NCBI GenBank assembly: GCA_046533095.1
Contig: JAJQRA010000029.1
Span: 1 to 44,488 of the forward strand
Length of the DNA: 44,488 bases
Direction: 5' to 3'
Source: ZAX-1 sp046533095
GTDB taxonomy: Bacteria > Bacillota > Clostridia > Lachnospirales > Lachnospiraceae
Below the pieces are notes generated by a model, which was not told where the DNA came from, ran no database searches, and worked only from the letters and a program-made list of their open reading frames with translations. A program made the position numbers and the translations under genes. Numbering within the stretch: position 1 is the stretch's first letter; every line of letters begins with the position of its first letter. Of this stretch, positions 1 through 7,298 are shown one piece after another.

Positions 1-229
1 ACTCTATAGATGTTAGCTGTTCCGCAAGGGCAATGCTGTTTTGTGTCAGACCTTCCATTTCACACATATGGATAAATACATGCGTTGGAAGATAGGTTTT
101 CTTTTCCACTTTTGAGCTTAATGGAACTACCGTAAGAACGGTACTGTGTCTGTTTGCTTTGTTGTTACTGATCAAAGCAACAGCTACTGCCGCAGGATAG
201 TCATCGCACGAAATGGAGCTGTGCCACCT
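1..229 (-). pseudogene. MazF/PemK-type toxin fragment, runs off the left edge
   Basis: Read on the minus strand, the frame open from 229 to the window edge encodes a MazF/PemK-like core. It has an ISNNKANRHS stretch, then TVLTVVPLSSK, then LPTHVFIH, then GLTQNSIALAEQ. These match the order of the conserved beta strands of MazF endoribonucleases (RPxVVxSNxxxN, VVPLTS, LPTHV, SIALCEQ). The usual N-terminal segment with the GDI and GSEQGG motifs is not visible: a TAG at 230-232 closes the frame upstream. The piece is therefore either 5'-truncated or frameshifted, and its 3' end lies outside the window. No MazE-like antitoxin is seen directly upstream. The next gene on this strand is an XRE regulator at 450-674, which is not an obvious partner. 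Family assignment is fairly sure; function is unlikely unless an undetected frameshift restores the start. Confidence 0.6.
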
Positions 230-415
230 CTACTTTATTGTCAAGCTACACGGTTTCGACTTGCCGAAACCTTCAAATGCCATTTAAAACAATTAGTAGA
301 GGCGAAAATAAAATCAGATGTATGCGTGTCCTATAAAATTTTCAATGTCCACAAGCGTTTCCTGCCTGTAAGAACATAATAGGATATTTTTTACCTAAGC
401 AACACTGAGCCGTAT

Positions 416-431
416 GCAGGGTTGACCCTGC
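416..431. terminator. Short perfect hairpin (terminator-like)
   Basis: GCAGGG, loop TTGA, CCCTGC form a perfect 6-bp GC-rich stem between the XRE gene and the MazF fragment. A run of six T (385-392 region, ATATTTTTTACC) lies about 25 nt away on the plus strand, too far for a classical U-tract. It may be a weak terminator or mark an old element end. Confidence 0.35.
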
Positions 432-449
432 GCCATATGCAGAGTAAGT

Positions 450-674
450 CTACTCGTAATTCAGTCCCAGACATTTTGGGCAAAGGATCTTTATGAGTAT
501 CTGTGCGATTTCAACAAGCCTGTCCACTGTATAACCGCTTTTCCCGCTTTCCAAGCGGTATATATTGTTTTCTGTCACATCAAGTTCCTCTGCCAGTTCG
601 CTTTGTGTCATGCCTGCCGACATCCTAACCTGCTTGATTCTTCTTGCCACGTCTTTTTGACTGTAATATTTCAC
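450..674 (-). CDS. XRE-family helix-turn-helix regulator (small)
   Basis: This encodes about 74 residues that are almost entirely one Cro/C1-type helix-turn-helix: VARRIKQVRMSAGMTQSELA, then ELDVTENNIYRLESG. It should bind DNA as a dimer and act as a repressor, but the target is not known. I choose the GTG at 672-674 because AGAGGAT lies 7 nt upstream of it. The longer frame starting at 728 has no such site. After the fifth helix the C-terminus is short and Cys-containing (LCPKCLGLN), with no second domain. The long inverted repeat at 759-810, about 85 bp upstream, is a plausible operator. Divergent from it is the PucR-type regulator gene. The HTH fold is clear; the role is inferred. Confidence 0.75.
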   Translation of the reverse strand: MKYYSQKDVARRIKQVRMSAGMTQSELAEELDVTENNIYRLESGKSGYTVDRLVEIAQILIKILCPKCLGLNYE

Positions 675-758
675 CGGATTATCCTCTTTTCTTAGTTTTA
701 AAACACCAAAAACAGGAATATAGCACACGCAGTATTATCTGTAATTATTAAAAAGACG

Positions 759-810
759 AGTTAAAACCATGTGTCGTTATCCCTTCGGACAATGACACAT
801 GGTTTTAACT
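759..810. repeat. 17-bp perfect inverted repeat between divergent regulators
   Basis: The left arm 759-775 (AGTTAAAACCATGTGTC) and right arm 794-810 are exact reverse complements around an 18-nt loop. Two further A-T pairs inside the loop extend the stem. On the minus strand it is followed by CGTCTTTTTAA, so it could terminate transcription there. On the plus strand the right arm contains the probable -35 box of the PucR-type gene. It could be a terminator, an operator or both. Confidence 0.7.
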
Positions 811-820
811 ATGCTATAAT
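792..820 (+). promoter_or_regulatory. Sigma-70 promoter of the PucR-type gene
   Basis: ATGACA (792-797) and TATAAT (815-820) are separated by exactly 17 bp. Transcription would start near 827, which puts the two 43-nt tandem repeats in the 5' leader. The -35 box lies within the right arm of the inverted repeat at 759-810. Confidence 0.6.
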
Positions 821-825
821 AGGAA

Positions 826-927
826 CACTTAGTGAATCCGAGCCAACAGGCGAGAGGTAAATTTAGTGAGAATAGATACCTGACCACTTAATGAATCCGA
901 GCCACAAGGCGAGAGCTGAATTTAGTG
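826..927 (+). repeat. Two 43-nt tandem repeats in a leader (possible structured RNA)
   Basis: The units at 826-868 and 885-927 start 59 nt apart and are about 85% identical. Both share CACTTA.TGAATCCGAGCC, a 4-nt loop, GGCGAGAG, and end in AATTTAGTG. Within each unit the outer CACT/AGTG ends and the inner GCC/GGC segment can pair, leaving conserved unpaired purine-rich sides (GAATCCGA and GAGAG). Because the predicted start site is near 827, they would be transcribed ahead of the PucR-type start codon at 1009. The shape recalls tandem small-molecule RNA sensors, but the sequence fits no class I know, including mini-ykkC, which needs ACGR loops. Binding sites for the downstream regulator are the main alternative. 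Confidence 0.45.
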
Positions 928-1008
928 ATCATGGTACAATAGAGTTGGATCATAACATTACACGTGCTATATTCAATCACAATTACGCAATTTGTTGAGG
1001 AGTTCATA

Positions 1009-2113
1009 ATGAGTATTAAGATTGAAGAGTTATTGTCACTACCCAGTTTTCGCAGAGCAGAATTAATTGCAGGACAATCTGCAAAAAACAATGTAGTAAA
1101 CTCCATTTCCGTGTTAGAAAGCACAGATCCGGCTATCTTAAACAACGTATATTTCCACCATCAGTGTTTCCGTATTGACGAGGTGCTCATTGCAGGGTTT
1201 ATTAACAACGTAGATAATATTGATGCACAATGCGATTGCATAAGAGGTTTGTTTGAGTCCGGCGCAAGTGGATTGATTATCTTTTATGTTGGTATCTTCC
1301 TTCCCGAGATTAATGGAAAATTGATTGATTTAGCCGATGAAATTGGCTTTCCGATCATTAAAATGCCACCGCAACGCTTAATTTTTTATGGAGAAGCCAT
1401 CACAGATGTAATGAGCGTTATAATCAAAGATAAGGAAAAAAACCTTATCTGGTAGGGAAAATTCTGGAGCGGATTTCTCTCATGCCAGAAAGACAACGAA
1501 CATTAGATTCCCTCCTCAGAACAATATGTAATCACATCCACTATTCATTCACACTCTTTGATGGCGAGATGAATATATTGCATTCTGCAGCATGGCCTAT
1601 CTCAAATGCTGAACTTTATGGAAAAGTCTTTTTAAATCAGCTCGAAATCTCAACGGACATGGAGCAGCTGATATACAAACAAGTAGATGGCCACGAGCTG
1701 TATTATTCTTTTTCCCAGCTTCCTTTAAATCAAACAAGTGCACGTGTTCTTGTGATTCTTTCAGAATATGGTCCAATTGATAAAGAAATAACAAAACAAG
1801 TCATTGAGATAATTCGGCTTTTCGCTAATATATGGGGCAAACGGCAGCAAAAAATGATACATCTGAATTGGTTCAAGCCATTATCAACAACGAAGCAATA
1901 AAAATTCGCCGATTGGCAGATATTTTTCATGTTAATATCGAAGAATTCAAAATTATGTGGATCATCTCGATCAACAAAGATTCAGACCTGTCTGTCACAA
2001 AATGTTTATTAAACATTAGGGCATTTCTTGATCAACATAGACTACATAGCATCTCCGATCTAGCTAAAGATCAAGTTATCGTATTCATTAAAAAACCAGG
2101 TCAAAACCATTAA
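1009..2113 (+). pseudogene. PucR/CdaR-type transcriptional regulator, split by two frameshifts
   Basis: The first frame (1009-1455) is a PucR N-terminal domain: it starts IKIEELLSLPSFRRAELIAG and includes the FIxxNNVD and GFPIIKMP parts typical of purine-catabolism regulators. After the A7 run at 1435-1441 the reading continues one base back as KPYLVGKILERIS and then the middle domain (to about 1845). After the A6 run near 1848 it shifts back again into NDTSELVQAI...IRRLADIFHV and ends at 2113. No C-terminal HTH_30 helix-turn-helix is found, so the gene also seems 3'-truncated. GAGGAG lies 6 nt before the ATG at 1009. Both shifts are single-base losses in A runs, so sequencing error could account for them, though not for the missing DNA-binding domain. 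The family normally senses small metabolites and regulates catabolic genes; its target here is unknown. Confidence 0.7.
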
Positions 2114-2244
2114 TGGAATGCTGGGATATAGTATTCAAAAGCAATCGGAGATATATCCATTATATCTTGCAGCAGCGCTTTATCGGCTTATGCAAAATAT
2201 TTAAACAAGCAACGGATAAACACATTTTGATTGCAAGAGATAAC

Positions 2245-2264
2245 AACGGCGTGTAAATGCCGTT
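2245..2264. terminator. Weak stem-loop downstream of the ABC permease gene
   Basis: AACGGC (2245-2250), an 8-nt loop and GCCGTT (2259-2264) form a perfect 6-bp stem just beyond the 3' end of the minus-strand ABC operon. It is positioned to end that transcript, but no U-tract follows. The rest of 2114-2267 shows no convincing gene. Confidence 0.3.
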
Positions 2265-2267
2265 AAA

Positions 2268-3074
2268 TTATTTCACATCCCGTTTCTTGAATACTATGGT
2301 TCCAAACAAGAGCGCAGCGACTCTCCAGCAAACCGCAATGATAACGCCTCGCACAATGTCGTCAGACGCAGGCGTGATTGTCGCAAGTTTATTCATCGCT
2401 CCGCCAATCCAATAATGATTCAGATTGATTCTTCCGCCGAACAGTGTATTGAGCGCGGAAAGCAGCGTTGACGCCATAGTAACACAGATGATATTGACCG
2501 CCATAGCACCTCCGCTGGAACGCAAGGTTGTAGAAATAAAGGTGAAGAGCGCAGTAAAGGCTAAAGTCAAAAGCACTTGCGGCAATATCATGCCGAGCAT
2601 CCCGGAGACGGTTACAATGCCATTCGGATCAAAACCCCATATCGCAGTACCTGTAACAAGTGCCGCCGCCATGAACGTCAGCAGCATCAGAAGCGCGGCG
2701 CAAGCGCACACAAAAAATTTCGAGGCAAACACCTTTATTCTGCCGGCTCCGCGCGAAATGGTGTTTTTCATCGTCCCATAGACGAACTCGGACGAAACGA
2801 ATATGCCGACAAACACACCGACGAAGATGGTATTAAGACCCATTGAGAGAATATTTCCTAGCATCCACGCGCCGCCCGCATTAGGGACCATAGCAAGCAT
2901 AGACCGATATTCCGGGTCTGTCGCCACGCGTTCAAGCTCGGACTGTGCTATATTCATCCCGGCTTGCATCGCTATAACCAAGAACACGCCCAAGACCAAG
3001 GACAAGACCGCACAAATCCAGAACGCCTTGCTCTTTTTCAGCTTGTAGAAGTCTGATTTCAATATATTACGCAT
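2268..3074 (-). CDS. ABC-2-type permease, bacitracin/lantibiotic-immunity type
   Basis: This 268-residue membrane protein opens with ILKSDFYKLKKSKAFW, the amphipathic entry helix common to BcrB/YesL-like and lantibiotic-immunity permeases. About six hydrophobic segments follow, with a long extracytoplasmic stretch after the first one. It should form the transmembrane channel of the exporter whose ATPase is encoded just upstream; the ATG at 3072-3074 overlaps the ATPase stop by 8 nt, implying translational coupling. Family members export or exclude peptide antibiotics such as bacitracin or lantibiotics. The actual substrate cannot be read from sequence. A two-component system and an 11-bp repeat promoter upstream (5011-5065) are consistent with inducible peptide resistance. 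Confidence 0.85.
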   Translation of the reverse strand: MRNILKSDFYKLKKSKAFWICAVLSLVLGVFLVIAMQAGMNIAQSELERVATDPEYRSMLAMVPNAGGAWMLGNILSMGLNTIFVGVFVGIFVSSEFVYGTMKNTISRGAGRIKVFASKFFVCACAALLMLLTFMAAALVTGTAIWGFDPNGIVTVSGMLGMILPQVLLTLAFTALFTFISTTLRSSGGAMAVNIICVTMASTLLSALNTLFGGRINLNHYWIGGAMNKLATITPASDDIVRGVIIAVCWRVAALLFGTIVFKKRDVK

Positions 3075-3978
3075 GTTTATACCCTCCCATCAATCTTAGA
3101 AAATAATCTTCCAGTTTGTCGCCTTCTGGAATCAATGCGCTTACCGTAATGCCCGCGCCAATAAATGCTGTATTCATGCGCCCGGCATCCTCCACATGGC
3201 TTTTCACGCGAAGCGTGAGTTCGGGGGTACGCTCAATTTGCGCATCGGGGAACATGCGGCTCACGATATCTTCCGTTTTACGCAAATCATCGGCGTGTAT
3301 CAGCAGATTTTTTCCGCAGCGACCGGAAAGTTCATTCGCTTGAAACTCGTCAACCATTTTCCCATTGCTGATGACGCCGTATCTAGTGGCTATCTTTTCC
3401 AAATCTCCAAGGATATGGCTGGATACCAGCACGGTAATCCCCCTGTCTTGATTCAGATTATGGATAAAGTCCCGCACCTCCTTGATACCTACCGGGTCAA
3501 GACCGTTGGTGGGTTCGTCCAGCACAAGAAATTCAGGGTCGCCCAAAAGCGACAGCGCAATCATAAGCCTTTGCTTCATGCCCAGCGAAAAATCCCTTGC
3601 CTTCTTTTTCCCTGAACCGCTGATACCCGCCATATCAAGCAACTTAGCGGCAACGCCTTTTTCTTTGATTCCAAGCAGCAACCGCTGCGCCTCCATGTTT
3701 TCCATAGCCGACATCGCCGGGTAGAGCGCGGGGTTTTCAATAGTACAGCCTACCTTGTGCCGCTGTGATACGAGGTTAGCGCCTCCAAATAGTGTGATGC
3801 TGCCTCCTGTGGGAGCCGCCATACCGCATACCATGCGCATCAGTGTCGTTTTACCTGCGCCGTTCTCGCCGATAAATCCATAGATGTCGCCTCTGCTTAC
3901 CTTGATGGACACATGATCCACCGCTACTTTCCCAGAAAAATCTTTTGAGACTTCTCTTGTCTGCAATACATAATCCAT
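3067..3978 (-). CDS. ABC transporter ATPase, BcrA-like
   Basis: This nucleotide-binding subunit (303 residues) powers the permease encoded next to it. Visible motifs are Walker A GENGAGKTT (about residues 37-45), the signature FSLGMKQRL, Walker B LVLDEPTNGLD, and the H-loop in VLVSSHIL. The C-terminal about 90 residues match the extension of the BcrA/drug-export group. I place the start at the ATG 3976-3978 (MDYVLQ) because AAAGGTGG lies about 8 nt upstream of it; a GTG four codons earlier overlaps that site. The gene lies in the order zinc-ribbon protein, ATPase, permease, all on one strand downstream of an array of response-regulator-like repeats. Confidence 0.9.
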   Translation of the reverse strand: MDYVLQTREVSKDFSGKVAVDHVSIKVSRGDIYGFIGENGAGKTTLMRMVCGMAAPTGGSITLFGGANLVSQRHKVGCTIENPALYPAMSAMENMEAQRLLLGIKEKGVAAKLLDMAGISGSGKKKARDFSLGMKQRLMIALSLLGDPEFLVLDEPTNGLDPVGIKEVRDFIHNLNQDRGITVLVSSHILGDLEKIATRYGVISNGKMVDEFQANELSGRCGKNLLIHADDLRKTEDIVSRMFPDAQIERTPELTLRVKSHVEDAGRMNTAFIGAGITVSALIPEGDKLEDYFLRLMGGYKHA

Positions 3979-4058
3979 GCTTGAAACCACCTTTCAATGT
4001 TGTTTGCCAATAGATTTTCTGAGCCGTCTCTCATAGCATCAGCCCTAACGCCTTAAAT

Positions 4059-4958
4059 TCATTTGAGCTTTTCTCCGCAGTAACGGCAATAGCCGTCTAA
4101 TTTGCCTACGCCGCCAGAGCATTTGGGGCAGGATGCTTGAAGTTTCACGCCGCAGGAAGCGCAGTAGATGCTACCGTGGGTTACTACAGCGTGGCACTCA
4201 CCGCAGCTAGGCCTTACTCGCTTGTAAATGAGGTAAAAGAGCAACCCCCACAGATTGGCAAACAGTGCCAGTATTCCCCATGCGACAGCCCTGCGCCTTG
4301 ATTTTTTGGCGTCATAATAGACATAAAGCGCAATGAGTACCAAGAAAATCAGATAGAGAAGTATGAACACTGCGGCAACTATCTTAACAGAAGTATCGAC
4401 GACCACAATCGGAGTGGAATCAAACACAACGTAGATTTTGACGCCGCCCTCATACAAACGGCTGCTGTTGTAATCGCCATACCCAAACCAACCGGATGAA
4501 AAATCTCTGCCACCGCCGAAGAATCCTATTTCCAGCGCTTGATAATGTACGTCCGGCTTGTCGGGGTCGGAAAGATAGCTACCAGTGGAATACTGCCGAA
4601 ATCCTCTGTAAGCAATTCCGGGCTGCTCGGCATAATTGAGTTTCAATGCCTCTGTTTCAGCTAAAACCGAGTTTTTTGCACTGAATGTTACGTTGTTGTT
4701 CTCGTCCAAAATCAACACATCCACCACCTTGTCATGGGCTTTTGCGAAAGTGGTCAGTGTGTCCTTCTGGTCGGCGGCACCTTGACTGATTTGCCTTGTT
4801 GTGTTCCAGTAAGAGGTGGCTAAGGAGATTTCGTTTTTATGCGTAACTCCCAGTGCGACGGTTGATACGATTCCCGCCACAATTGCGATGATGAAATATG
4901 TGATGAAAATCTTTTTGAATCTGATTCCTTTGGCGGTTGGTTCTTTGCTCGTTTTCAT
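4059..4958 (-). CDS. Membrane protein with C-terminal double zinc ribbon
   Basis: This 299-residue protein has a short basic N-terminus, one transmembrane segment (about 17-37), and an extracytoplasmic domain of about 160 residues rich in Gly, Tyr and Ser. A second hydrophobic hairpin follows (about 192-245), and then a cytoplasmic tail with four CxxC pairs (CGEC, CASC, CPKC, CRYC) that should fold as two zinc ribbons. The family of the extracytoplasmic part is not recognised. It is the first gene after the repeat promoter at 5011-5065 and precedes the ABC ATPase by 80 bp, so it probably belongs to that stress or peptide-resistance operon as a sensor, scaffold or accessory. An ATG at 4956-4958 follows AGGAGGGCTTCACA. 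Confidence 0.75.
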   Translation of the reverse strand: MKTSKEPTAKGIRFKKIFITYFIIAIVAGIVSTVALGVTHKNEISLATSYWNTTRQISQGAADQKDTLTTFAKAHDKVVDVLILDENNNVTFSAKNSVLAETEALKLNYAEQPGIAYRGFRQYSTGSYLSDPDKPDVHYQALEIGFFGGGRDFSSGWFGYGDYNSSRLYEGGVKIYVVFDSTPIVVVDTSVKIVAAVFILLYLIFLVLIALYVYYDAKKSRRRAVAWGILALFANLWGLLFYLIYKRVRPSCGECHAVVTHGSIYCASCGVKLQASCPKCSGGVGKLDGYCRYCGEKLK

Positions 4959-5010
4959 TGTGAAGCCCTCCTGTGTGTTTCATATTTGAATCCCTCGTTG
5001 AATCATTTAT

Positions 5011-5065
5011 AGAATAACAAAGAGAAGTAAACTGGAAACCCTCCAAAGGTAAACAGCGGTTAAAC
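5011..5065 (-). promoter_or_regulatory. Promoter with 11-bp-phased response-regulator repeats (site A)
   Basis: On the minus strand GTTTAA (5060-5065), GTTTAC (5049-5054) and GTTTAC (5027-5032) lie at multiples of 11 bp. The middle position (5038) is degenerate. Exactly 10 nt separate the last repeat from a -10 box TATTCT (plus 5011-5016), and there is no good -35. This is the layout expected for activation by an OmpR/PhoB-type regulator. It drives the zinc-ribbon protein and the ABC exporter. Confidence 0.65.
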
Positions 5066-5072
5066 TGTTTGC

Positions 5073-5111
5073 AAAAAATGCCGCCCTTGTTGAAGCAAGG
5101 ACAGCATTTTT
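5073..5111. terminator. Bidirectional rho-independent terminator after the response regulator gene
   Basis: AAAAAATGC (5073-5081) pairs with GCATTTTT (5104-5111), and inside it CCTTG pairs with CAAGG around a short loop. Poly-A on one side and poly-T on the other give U-tracts in both directions. It separates the response regulator gene (ends 5119) from the next promoter at 5011-5065. Confidence 0.75.
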
Positions 5112-5118
5112 ATGAATC

Positions 5119-5808
5119 TCAAGCCTTGAAACGATAGCCCGCGCCCCATACCGTCTGAATATGTGCAGGGTTTTGCGGTTCGGTTTCGATTTTATCCCTA
5201 AGTCTGCCGATATGGACGGCAACGGTTTTCAAATCTCCGAAAGCGTCCATTCCCCAAATACGCTCATACAAACGTTCCTTTGAAAATACGATGTCGGGGT
5301 TAGTCATAAGAAACAACAGCAATTCGTATTCCTTGTTTTTGAGTTCGATTTCTTTGCCGCTAACATACACGCGGCGGTTAAGTTGATTGACTAAAACCCG
5401 CCCAATTTGGATTTTCGTGGTTTTGGGAACGATTTTTGACTTAATCCGCTCATATTGCGCCAAATTGGATTTTACCCGCGCCACAAGCTCGGTAGGAGAA
5501 AACGGTTTTGAGATGTAGTCGTCCGCGCCAAGCCCTAAGCCGCGTATTTTATCCGAATCCTCTATCTTTGCCGTCACCATAAGAATAGGCACGTCAATGT
5601 CCGCCCTGATTTTGCGGCAAATCTCATATCCGCTAAGACCAGGGAGCATGAGGTCAAGAAGTATCAAGTCATACTTGCCTGACAGGGCTTGCTCCAAGCC
5701 TTTCGCTCCGTCTGACACAATGGCGGTTTCAAAGCCGTCTATCTCCAAAAAATCACGTTCGATTTCCGCAATGGCGGTGTCGTCCTCGACAATCAGTATT
5801 TTTTTCAT
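5119..5808 (-). CDS. OmpR/PhoB-family response regulator (system 1)
   Basis: This 229-residue regulator has an N-terminal receiver domain with the acidic pair E8/D9-D10, phospho-acceptor Asp52 in LLDLMLPG, Thr79 in MVTAK and Lys101 in SKPF. The C-terminal winged helix ends in the usual VAVHIGRLRDKIE and VWGAGYRF. It should bind tandem direct repeats when phosphorylated by the kinase encoded immediately upstream; the genes overlap by 4 nt. The arrays at 5011-5065 and 7158-7212 are likely targets, with GTTTAC hexamers at an 11-bp period. Order on the strand is kinase, regulator, terminator, then repeat promoter and transporter operon. Overall it resembles the VanR/BceR-like regulators of antibiotic-stress responses, but the signal is not known. 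Confidence 0.9.
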   Translation of the reverse strand: MKKILIVEDDTAIAEIERDFLEIDGFETAIVSDGAKGLEQALSGKYDLILLDLMLPGLSGYEICRKIRADIDVPILMVTAKIEDSDKIRGLGLGADDYISKPFSPTELVARVKSNLAQYERIKSKIVPKTTKIQIGRVLVNQLNRRVYVSGKEIELKNKEYELLLFLMTNPDIVFSKERLYERIWGMDAFGDLKTVAVHIGRLRDKIETEPQNPAHIQTVWGAGYRFKA

Positions 5809-6926
5809 TCGGTATTACCTCCAAAAATCGGGAGCGTTATAGTGATTTTCAGACCACCTTCTGTGGCGTTTTTCGCTCTTATGCCACCACCCATTCGTTC
5901 TAAAATCTTTGACGTTATTGCAAGCCCAAGACCGCTGCCGCTCTTGTCGCCTGTCCGCGATTTATCACCACGGTAAAAGACATCGAACAGACTGTCTAAT
6001 TCCGTGGATAAAACTCCGGGGCCGTTATCCGTAAACTCTATGGTCACGCTGTCGCTGTCCGTGTATGCCCAAATATCAAGTTTTCCGTGTCCGTCCGTCT
6101 TGTATTTCAAGCTGTTTTCGATTATGTTGGTTACGGCGTTACGGAATTGCTGTATGTCGGCGTCCACATACATGGGTTGCTTGCTCGCGGAGAATGAAAT
6201 GCTCAGTCCGTTTTTCTCGTATTCGTCACGAACGCCGTCAATAAGGCGGCGCAGTTCTCCGCTTGTGTCCGTTTTCTCAAAGCTGAACGGAAACTCTCCA
6301 ATGTCAATTTTAGAGAATATAAACAGTTGGTTGATAATGCGTTCCAGTTCCGCTGACTTGTCTTTTATCGTGTCGAGATATTTTTTCTGTATTTTTGACG
6401 TTGACGCAACGCCCTTTTCCAGTCCCTCGACGTATGCCTTAATACTGGTGAGCGGAGTGCGTAAATCGTGCGAGATTCCTGCTATCAGTTCCTTGCGGTT
6501 GGCTTCGTCTTTCTGCCGTTGCTCAACGAAGTCGGACAATCGCCGCGCCATTTCGTTGAAGTCGGAGCATATCCCGGCAAATTCGTCTTTTCGGTCGTAT
6601 TCGATTTGGTATTGCAGATTGCCGTCACGAATCTGATGAACGCCGGATACCAACGTATCTATTGGCGTGATAATGCTCTGAAATACGAAACGCGTCAAAA
6701 ATCGGTTCGTCAACACGATAACGGCGATTACGAACGCATACGCAAACAGGATGAAATAGAAATATTCGTTAAACCTATTGTATGACTTCATAGGGAAATC
6801 ACCATAGTCCATTCCCGTTACACGCATAAACACAAACGATATTATACCGAAAACTACCGTTGACAGCACAATCGGTATAACGAGCATCAAAATATTCGAT
6901 ATGAGCAATCGCCGTTTTATAGTCAT
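5805..6926 (-). CDS. Sensor histidine kinase (system 1)
   Basis: This 373-residue membrane kinase has two transmembrane segments (about 10-35 and 57-80) flanking a very short extracytoplasmic loop of about 20 residues. A HAMP-like linker (about 80-135), the phospho-acceptor His153 in ISHDLRTPLTS, and a HATPase domain with N, G1 (DNGPG) and G2 (GSGLGLAI) boxes follow. With so little outside the membrane, it probably senses within the membrane or through a partner protein, as intramembrane-sensing kinases linked to ABC exporters do. It overlaps the response regulator gene by 4 nt. Its own promoter is probably the repeat array at 7158-7212, about 230 bp upstream, with a gene remnant between. Confidence 0.9.
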   Translation of the reverse strand: MTIKRRLLISNILMLVIPIVLSTVVFGIISFVFMRVTGMDYGDFPMKSYNRFNEYFYFILFAYAFVIAVIVLTNRFLTRFVFQSIITPIDTLVSGVHQIRDGNLQYQIEYDRKDEFAGICSDFNEMARRLSDFVEQRQKDEANRKELIAGISHDLRTPLTSIKAYVEGLEKGVASTSKIQKKYLDTIKDKSAELERIINQLFIFSKIDIGEFPFSFEKTDTSGELRRLIDGVRDEYEKNGLSISFSASKQPMYVDADIQQFRNAVTNIIENSLKYKTDGHGKLDIWAYTDSDSVTIEFTDNGPGVLSTELDSLFDVFYRGDKSRTGDKSGSGLGLAITSKILERMGGGIRAKNATEGGLKITITLPIFGGNTE

Positions 6927-6997
6927 AGCGTTATCTCCCTTAGTGGATTTGCTCCACCGTCATTACAAGCGGCGGAGCGGTTGCGCTCAAAACAAGA

Positions 6998-7117
6998 TTA
7001 TCTTGCGGCTGAAAAAATGTTTTGAATTGCGCCGTAGTCGAATACCCACACGCCGTCTATGTATGTGGCAAATTCGTTAATGCCTATTCCGTAAGCGGTG
7101 AATTTCTCCGCAGGTTT
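6998..7117 (-). pseudogene. C-terminal remnant of an unrecognised gene upstream of the kinase
   Basis: An open stretch of 39 codons bounded upstream by a TAA (7118-7120) reads protein-like, with FTAYGIGINEFATYIDG and VWVFDYGAIQNI, and ends with a TAA at 6998-7000. It has no start codon or ribosome site. It lies between repeat promoter B (7158-7212) and the kinase gene, so it looks like the tail of the first gene of the kinase operon, mostly deleted. I do not recognise the family. The 70 bp from 6927 to 6997 hold nothing else evident. Confidence 0.4.
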
Positions 7118-7157
7118 TTATTTTGGCTTGCCGCGCCTTATCTGATAAGCTGACCAC

Positions 7158-7212
7158 AGTATAAATCCTATCAGTAAAACCGTTGGAAACCAAAGGTAAA
7201 CTATTGGTAAAC
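7158..7212 (-). promoter_or_regulatory. Promoter with 11-bp-phased repeats (site B)
   Basis: Four hexamers on the minus strand lie at exact 11-bp steps: GTTTAC (7207-7212), GTTTAC (7196-7201), GTTTCC (7185-7190) and TTTTAC (7174-7179). Ten nucleotides then lead to TATACT (plus 7158-7163). The geometry is identical to site A. It should drive the decayed gene at 6998-7117 and the system-1 kinase and regulator, giving autoregulation. Confidence 0.65.
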
Positions 7213-7236
7213 TATTTACAAAATAAAATCTATTAT

Positions 7237-7298
7237 ATGGCTTTGGCCTGGCATTTCTTTTTGCACTTGCCTTAGCGTATGTACTCAATGCTGTTTGG
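7237..7298 (-). pseudogene. Remnant of a ferredoxin-gene 3' end, direct repeat of 11214-11275
   Basis: These 62 bp match 11214-11275 at roughly 85% without gaps. The partner copy is the last part of the NapH-like iron-sulfur gene. In this copy the same frame reads PNSIEYIR, stop, GKCKKKCQAKAI, stop: one cluster Cys has become Tyr and a stop interrupts it, so it is a dead copy. The activase gene ends inside it at 7285. The two copies bracket the 3.9-kb activase gene in direct orientation. Confidence 0.7.

Noticed and set aside
146..379. 77-codon plus-strand frame
   Set aside because: It is antisense to the MazF-like fragment, has no ribosome site and shows no family features.
826..927. Known tandem riboswitch such as mini-ykkC (guanidine-II)
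   Set aside because: The loops are AACA and ACAA rather than ACGR, and stem sizes differ.
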